Both the position numbers and the translations under genes were made by a program. The notes under the pieces are model-generated. The model saw only the letters and a list, made by a program, of their open reading frames with translations. It ran no database searches and was not told the DNA's origin. A stretch of 37,781 nucleotides of DNA from CAZKUR01 sp964556005 (GTDB lineage: Bacteria; Bacteroidota; Ignavibacteria; Ignavibacteriales; Ignavibacteriaceae), in contig CAZKUR010000038.1 in assembly GCA_964556005.1 (NCBI GenBank), positions 1 through 37,781 of the forward strand. The letters run 5' to 3'. This document shows, in pieces, positions 33,211-37,781 of the stretch. Position 1 is the stretch's first letter. Every line of letters starts with the position of its first letter.

Positions 33211-35163
33211 ATGCCGGCTATGACTGATTCCGAAAAGAAAAAAGCTTCATCGAAAAAAACTCCTACTGAAACACCAAAATTAAAATGGCTCAGCACAAAA
33301 TTACTCGACGATGTTTTTACAGATGAAGTCAGCTTATTCAAACCTCATTTCGAAGTTGATTATGAAGGATATATCCAGAGACTTTGGGATTCAAATCCGG
33401 ATATTTATGAAATATTAAAGAACTCAAATGATCTCGAAGCTGCACGTGATTCAATGTATAACTTCCTTGAAAAAGCTGAACGGAAAGTATTTACTCTGGA
33501 TAATGATCTTCATATACTCGAAAAATCAACTGTGAGAGAATGCATTCGTGTCTTCAGAAGTATCATAGGACCGATCAATGAATTTAGAACAGAGTTTTCA
33601 GCGCTCGATAGTCTTTGGAAATTAGCTCAGGATAAACGCAGCGAATTGAAGGATAAAATTTCCGTTGGATTTATTCTTGAATTTATAAATCTGTTTAGAG
33701 GAACAACCGGGAAATCAAATATTTACCTTGAAAATGCCCAGGTCAAAAAAGGAATTCCCGAATTTCTAAAATTAAAAGGAAGAGAAGCTGCAAATGTGCG
33801 AATGGAAATTCTGGATGATCTCGGTTCCAGTGTTCATAAATATTTCAAGAAATATCCGTCTGGTTTGGAAGATGAAGTTATTGTCTGGCGCAGGGAAAAC
33901 AAGAAGAGAATTATCAGGTACTTTAAAGGCGATGAAAATAATTGGGAAGATTACCAGTGGCATTTAAGAAATGTAATTAGAAGCGCAGCCCCCTTGGTAG
34001 AATTGATCGAACTTACAAACGAACAGAAAGAAGCTGTTGATAATGCAGTTAAAAATAAAATAGCTTTCGGTATTACACCATATTATATGAGTTTGATGGA
34101 TAGAAAGCTTTCAATAGGTTATGACCATGCGGTTAGGGCACAGGTAATTCCTCCTAAAGAATATGTAGATAATATGATTGAACACAAAGGCGACCGCGAT
34201 GTTACTTTTGATTTCATGGGAGAACATGATACTTCTCCAATTGAATTGATTACACGCCGTTACCCGGCTATTGCCATCGTAAAGCCGTTTAATACGTGTG
34301 CACAAATTTGTGTGTACTGCCAGCGTAACTGGGAGATTGATAGTGTTCTTGAACCCAAAGCCCTTGCAGGAAGCAGAAGACTTGATGAAGCTTTAGCATG
34401 GTTCGATGAACACAAAAGTATTGGAGATATTTTAATTACTGGCGGTGATCCGTTAATTATGAAAGATTACCAGGTTGAAAGAATACTCGATACTCTTGCT
34501 TCTAAAAAACAGATTTATAGAATTAGAATCGGAAGCAGAACGCCTGTTGTTTTACCGATGAGAATTACAGATAACCTGATAAAAATAATTTCAAAATATC
34601 ATAAACCTCCTAACTTGGAAATAGCCTTGGTTACACACTTCGAGCATTCATACGAGATAACACCGGAAGCAATGAATGCTGTTCAAAAATTTAAGAAGAT
34701 CGGAATTGGAGTCTATAATCAACAGGTTTTCACGGTTGAAAATTCAAGAAGATTCGAGACAGCAAAGCTTAGAAGAGATTTAAGATCGATAGGAGTTGAT
34801 CCTTATTATACTTTTAATATGAAAGGTAAAGAAGAAACCAAAAGGTATATGGTTCCGATTGCCAGAATTTTACAGGAGCGAAAAGAAGAAGCAAGACTCC
34901 TCCCCGGGTTGGATCGAACGGATGAACCTGTTTTCAATGTACCGAAACTTGGGAAAAACCAACTGCAGGCAGGACAGGATCACAGACTTGTAATGGTTTT
35001 ACCCGATGGGTCCAGGGTTTATGAATTTCATCCGTGGGAAAAAAACCTTTCACCTATTCCGCCGTATAATTATGTTGACGTTCCGATTTATGATTATCTT
35101 GAGGAACTCGCGGCCAGGGGAGAAAATATCCGTGATTATAGAACAATCTGGTTTTATTATTAA
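33211..35163 (+). CDS. KamA-family radical SAM protein (lysine 2,3-aminomutase-like)
   Basis: 650 residues. The N-terminal 300 residues are largely helical and do not belong to the catalytic core. The radical SAM cluster motif is CAQICVYC (Cys363, Cys367, Cys370), followed by ITGGDPLI and RIRIGSRTPVVLPMRIT, as in lysine/glutamate 2,3-aminomutases and the EF-P lysine mutase EpmB. The usual PLP-lysine loop PGGGGK is absent; the equivalent stretch is NVPKLGKNQL, so Lys579 or Lys582 could be the PLP lysine. This longer KamA-like branch has no assigned reaction known to me. The start is firm: AAGGAG at 33199-33204, six bases before the ATG. Monocistronic, with its own promoter and an upstream terminator. 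No other lysine-fermentation gene is in the window. Confidence 0.88.
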   Translation: MPAMTDSEKKKASSKKTPTETPKLKWLSTKLLDDVFTDEVSLFKPHFEVDYEGYIQRLWDSNPDIYEILKNSNDLEAARDSMYNFLEKAERKVFTLDNDLHILEKSTVRECIRVFRSIIGPINEFRTEFSALDSLWKLAQDKRSELKDKISVGFILEFINLFRGTTGKSNIYLENAQVKKGIPEFLKLKGREAANVRMEILDDLGSSVHKYFKKYPSGLEDEVIVWRRENKKRIIRYFKGDENNWEDYQWHLRNVIRSAAPLVELIELTNEQKEAVDNAVKNKIAFGITPYYMSLMDRKLSIGYDHAVRAQVIPPKEYVDNMIEHKGDRDVTFDFMGEHDTSPIELITRRYPAIAIVKPFNTCAQICVYCQRNWEIDSVLEPKALAGSRRLDEALAWFDEHKSIGDILITGGDPLIMKDYQVERILDTLASKKQIYRIRIGSRTPVVLPMRITDNLIKIISKYHKPPNLEIALVTHFEHSYEITPEAMNAVQKFKKIGIGVYNQQVFTVENSRRFETAKLRRDLRSIGVDPYYTFNMKGKEETKRYMVPIARILQERKEEARLLPGLDRTDEPVFNVPKLGKNQLQAGQDHRLVMVLPDGSRVYEFHPWEKNLSPIPPYNYVDVPIYDYLEELAARGENIRDYRTIWFYY

Positions 35164-35179
35164 AACGTGTTGAGCAAAT

Positions 35180-35543
35180 TTATTTTGTACGGACATAAAA
35201 ATAATTATCGTTGTCAAGCTTGGTAACATTTCCTAATAAGCTTTCCGGTGATAACTTTAGCGGTGTATGACTTTTTGTGACCGTTTGGGTTGCATGTATT
35301 GACTTAGGAAATAGAAAATTATTTTTAAGCTTTGCTGCAGCACTAAAGCTGCCTGTGGATTTAATACTTTAACTCCATTTCGAATCGACCGTCAAATGAC
35401 GTAAAATTTATCCTTCATAGCAGTCACTGGCACTTCTGAGAAATATGTAATGATTTTTCAAAATACAAACCCGGCCGTAGTATTCACTATGACTTTTAGG
35501 TACAGATCTTCGGATCAGGCCACTATAACAGTACCGCCGCTTC
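35180..35543 (-). pseudogene. Possible decayed coding sequence downstream of the PilX-like gene
   Basis: On the minus strand, one frame reads protein-like through most of this stretch but is broken by two in-frame TAA codons, the second at 35369-35371. The final piece (35180-35368) is 62 codons with no start: it begins SIKSTGSFSAAAKLKNN and ends with NYFYVRTK. The KSTGSFSAAAKLK segment resembles IKATGNSSLYYSSQAIANAK near the end of the adjacent 335-residue protein, so this could be the tail of an eroded relative. It may also be chance. Confidence 0.25.
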
Positions 35544-36551
35544 TTACTCCCACCAGCTTACGATTGTAAACCTTGAAGATTTAAGGTTGGCTTTTGCATT
35601 TGCAATTGCCTGGCTGCTGTAATATAAAGAAGAATTACCTGTGGCCTTTATATCTACGTGACTTCCGACTAATATCGTTCCGCCGTATACATTGCACGAA
35701 CCAACTATATTTGTTGTAATTGTCGATTGTTCGTACACTATTATAATTCCGTAAAAATCGAAAGTACCGGAGAGAGTCAAATCTCCGTTTATTACCAGAA
35801 TACCGTAACCCGACATATTACCTGCAAAATTAACATCGCCGTTAACGTAGGTTATTTGAGGCTCGGTTAAAGTTCCTAAATTTCCGGTTGAGTACGTTCC
35901 GGCTGGAAGAGTACTATCTGCGGCAAAAATAATATTTTGGGTAAGCTCACCCCAGTTCGTATTATCAGTTACAGTGTGAACGCTAGGTACCCCGCCTTCC
36001 CCTTTTATAGATTTAGTAATTTTGGGTTTGATATTGTTGACTATATATGCACTGTCCGAAATATTATCCACACCTATACCTGGTTTGGAGGAACCGGAAC
36101 CGGGCGTGCCATCCATGTTTATATCATTTCCGTTAATATCCATATTTCCATTTAAATTTACATTCATACTATTTGACGAAATATAAAGAGCCGAGTTTAC
36201 ATCCGGCATCGGTATGGGATCGCGTTTAGCGTTAACTATAGCAGTATGCATGGTATTATCAAATTTTCCTATGGATGTAAGCCTCAATGCTGTGTCCGGC
36301 CCGATAATATATAGATCATATGAACCATTCATAAGAGGGTTATTAAGAAAAATTCCGGTTAAGGATTTGTTTCTTCTCAACTTTTCCAAATAAATCTCAA
36401 CTCCCGAATTCGCTATTACTCTTGCTTGCTGCTCGGAATAGAATTTTACAGTCGCACTTGAAGCTATACTTGAATTGGAGTTCAATGACATTATTGTAAT
36501 AGTAATTAATATTGTCATTCCTGCTGCGAGGATAATAATCTGTTTGCCCAT
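35544..36551 (-). CDS. PilX-like surface/pilus protein of unknown function
   Basis: 335 residues. The N-terminus (GKQIIILAAGMTILITITIM) is a hydrophobic helix followed by SEQQARVIANSGVEIYLEKL, the pattern of PilX-type minor pilin-like proteins that have a membrane helix continuing into an amphipathic helix. The middle is Asn/Gly-rich (NVNLNGNMDINGNDI). The C-terminal part reads as short regular beta-strands (YVNGDVNFAGNMSGYG, LVINGDLTLSGTFDFYG), as in polymer-forming or bactofilin-like sheets. No cysteine pattern or catalytic motif. AAGGAG lies about ten bases upstream of the ATG. A surface or pilus-assembly role is likely but not specific, and no other pilus gene is in the window. Confidence 0.6.
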   Translation of the reverse strand: MGKQIIILAAGMTILITITIMSLNSNSSIASSATVKFYSEQQARVIANSGVEIYLEKLRRNKSLTGIFLNNPLMNGSYDLYIIGPDTALRLTSIGKFDNTMHTAIVNAKRDPIPMPDVNSALYISSNSMNVNLNGNMDINGNDINMDGTPGSGSSKPGIGVDNISDSAYIVNNIKPKITKSIKGEGGVPSVHTVTDNTNWGELTQNIIFAADSTLPAGTYSTGNLGTLTEPQITYVNGDVNFAGNMSGYGILVINGDLTLSGTFDFYGIIIVYEQSTITTNIVGSCNVYGGTILVGSHVDIKATGNSSLYYSSQAIANAKANLKSSRFTIVSWWE

Positions 36552-36987
36552 GTTTGCGTGCTCCTTGGGTTAGTTGTAAGTTCCCGGTAAGTAAACCGAT
36601 TGCTTAATTTATTATTTAAATAATTTCAATCCTTATCACAGGTTTTTAATTTTGCTCTAACCAATGCTTTTTTCAGCCAATTAATTTTAAGATTCGTAAA
36701 AACCTTTTCATCTATTTTTTTGAACATGATATAAGATGAAAAGAAAACAAATAGTAATGTTTTTATTTTTGCGGCCCGGCCGTTTTTAACACTATAAGTT
36801 TTATATATTAAAGGGTTAATTCCGTCTTAACCTGGTAATTTTGACCTTCCATTTATTACAAGTTAATCCTATTCAAATTGAACTGAAATACGGAGATTAT
36901 ATAAACAAATGAAATGCCTTAGAAGACGATTAAAATAGATGCGATTTTTGCTTCTTTTGAAATGATTATTATATGTTAAATTTACTG
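36552..36987. other. Intergenic region, no gene seen
   Basis: 436 bases upstream of the PilX-like gene. It should hold that gene's promoter. There are long A/T runs and a CGGCCCGGCCG cluster near 36772, but no ORF, RNA gene or strong hairpin that I can support. Confidence 0.45.
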
Positions 36988-37199
36988 CTAAAAATTATCG
37001 ACAATTATGACTATATTTTTGTCGTTTACGACAAAATCCACAAAGCATTTCCTACCTGTAAATTTGTTATACGGAATGTCTGTTTAAGTTTTCATGAAGG
37101 TACATTAAGCTGTCTGAGTTTTCTTGCCAGCTCTTTCAGTTTAGGATTATATAGAATTATTTCTCTTCTTTCCTTGGTACCCCTGTGATTGTTTATCAT
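36988..37199 (-). pseudogene. Frameshifted remnant of a DUF559 endonuclease-domain gene
   Basis: From an ATG at 37197-37199 the minus strand encodes 35 residues ending at a TGA (37092-37094). They include KERREIILYNPKLKELARKL, which matches the N-terminus common to DUF559 (VSR/MutH-like endonuclease fold) proteins. In another frame, 36988-37077 encodes 29 residues with KCFVDFVVNDKNIVIIVDNF, resembling the core strand pattern VDF(Y/F)..(N/E)DL..VIEIDG of the same family. An intact DUF559 protein is about 120 residues, so most of the core is deleted and the two pieces are out of frame. The remnant starts 28 bp from a 230-bp inverted-repeat element. Confidence 0.6.
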
Positions 37200-37227
37200 A
37201 TCACACAATAATTTTACTTTACATACG

Positions 37228-37457
37228 ACCCACCCCTCGCCACTCCCGGGAGGGGACAATGAACTTTTGGAAATGATGTCATTACATCAGAGATATAAAA
37301 CTGAAAATTTGTCATGTTTACATGGAAAGCACTTTTCTTGTTTCATAAAAACTTTTGGATATCTTTTCAAAAATATTTATAATAATGATAGGACTAATAA
37401 TCTTAAGACCTAAATGAACATAAAGTCCCCTCCTCCGGAGGGGATTTAGGGGTGGGT
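37228..37457. repeat. 230-bp element with ~30-bp terminal inverted repeats (MITE-like)
   Basis: The left arm (37228-37257) starts ACCCACCCCT and ends GAGGGGAC; the right arm (37425-37457), read in reverse complement, starts ACCCACCCCT and ends GAGGGGAC. The outer ten bases are a perfect inverted repeat. Each arm can also fold (CTCCCGGGAG on the left, CCCCTCC/GGAGGGG on the right). The AT-rich interior has no gene. Flanking bases show no clear target-site duplication. This resembles the GGGGTGGGT-type repeats dispersed in Bacteroidetes/Ignavibacteria genomes, which I recall near DUF559 genes. Confidence 0.7.
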
Positions 37458-37781
37458 AAAATCTTTGTTAAGGAAAAAATACCGGTGGGATGGAAAGAAT
37501 TTTGTCGAATTTTTTAAGACCTGTCCACCGAAGATTCATTGCAGATGGATTATGTTTCATACAAAGGATTCGAACACTTTCAGCAGTAGGGTTTTGTGCT
37601 GTTCTTTTGAGAATGATAAACCTGGACTTAAGTGTAAGTCTTTTGTTGTTTCTCTTATTTTATATATTTAAGTTTTTGTCCAGCACCTCTATTTGATGAA
37701 ATAAAAAAATAATCATGTTTTATTTTCATTAACAAGTTCCGAGGGGACGACAAGCCTTTTTGTAATGATAACTGTTCACTA
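37458..37781. other. Right-edge region, no gene supported
   Basis: 324 bases. Two overlapping short frames on the plus strand (about 68 codons each) share the same DNA and have no recognisable product or good ribosome binding site. I see no repeat or RNA gene. Confidence 0.4.

Noticed and set aside
35369..35543. Reading TGA as Trp to restore an alternative frame after the PilX-like gene
   Set aside because: One frame has three TGA codons, but the other genes of the window contain normal TGG Trp codons and TGA is not needed elsewhere; decay or chance is simpler.
37465..37696. Two overlapping 68-codon ORFs at the right edge
   Set aside because: They overlap in different frames, lack ribosome binding sites and resemble no protein.
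1..37781. CRISPR arrays, tRNA or rRNA genes
   Set aside because: No regularly spaced direct repeats, tRNA cloverleaf or conserved rRNA stretch was seen on either strand, within the limits of reading by eye.

Overview
The window looks like a chromosomal segment from a low-GC Ignavibacteria / Chlorobi-Bacteroidetes-type bacterium. Two large secreted proteins end in the C-terminal sorting domain typical of type IX secretion substrates (QNYPNPFNPTTTI ... SGVYLYRM / SGIYFYQLKTGEY). Other pointers are large multiheme c-type cytochromes, a KamA-family radical SAM protein and PAS-rich cytosolic kinases. The assignment is inference from gene content. No rRNA, tRNA or CRISPR array was seen.

Layout. 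1-2390 (minus): 3'-truncated MalT/LuxR-like ATPase regulator. 2776-6288 (minus): MFSD1-like MFS carrier behind an OPT oligopeptide transporter, a probable peptide-transport pair. 6568-9363 (minus): TIGR02757/DUF2400 protein and a BNR-repeat type IX secretion substrate with a strong terminator. 9364-10439: about 1 kb with one candidate 25-residue membrane peptide. 10440-17104 (plus): four-gene respiratory operon: a 13-heme cytochrome fused to a cytochrome b domain, a 19-heme membrane-anchored cytochrome, a separate cytochrome b overlapping it, and a NapC/NirT-type cytochrome with seven heme sites (ImcH-like layout). 17112-22106 (minus): a six-PAS/one-GAF HisKA_2 histidine kinase behind a response-regulator/adenylate-cyclase hybrid. 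22427-24466: secreted M13 metallopeptidase. 24687-25142: small secreted protein. 25448-27968 (minus): Rieske protein plus a b6-type cytochrome b fused to two cytochrome c domains. 28462-32976: Met-rich secreted protein, methyltransferase, GDCCVxC protein, FTR1 iron permease and a secreted protein with a duplicated domain. 33211-35163: KamA-family radical SAM enzyme. 35180-36551 (minus): possible decayed coding sequence and a PilX-like surface protein. 36988-37457: DUF559 endonuclease remnant beside a 230-bp inverted-repeat element.

How it fits together. The window encodes several quinol-oxidising membrane modules: a fused and a split multiheme-c/cytochrome-b unit, a NapC/ImcH-like unit and a Rieske/cytochrome b complex. 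The operon at 10440-17104 carries 39 candidate c-heme sites and resembles the inner-membrane gates (CbcL-like, ImcH-like) used in extracellular electron transfer by Geobacter. No outer-membrane conduit is in the window, so the terminal acceptor is unknown. A sensor kinase and a cAMP-forming response regulator converge on this operon. The 28-33 kb region looks enriched in metal-related genes, but no metal is proven by sequence alone.
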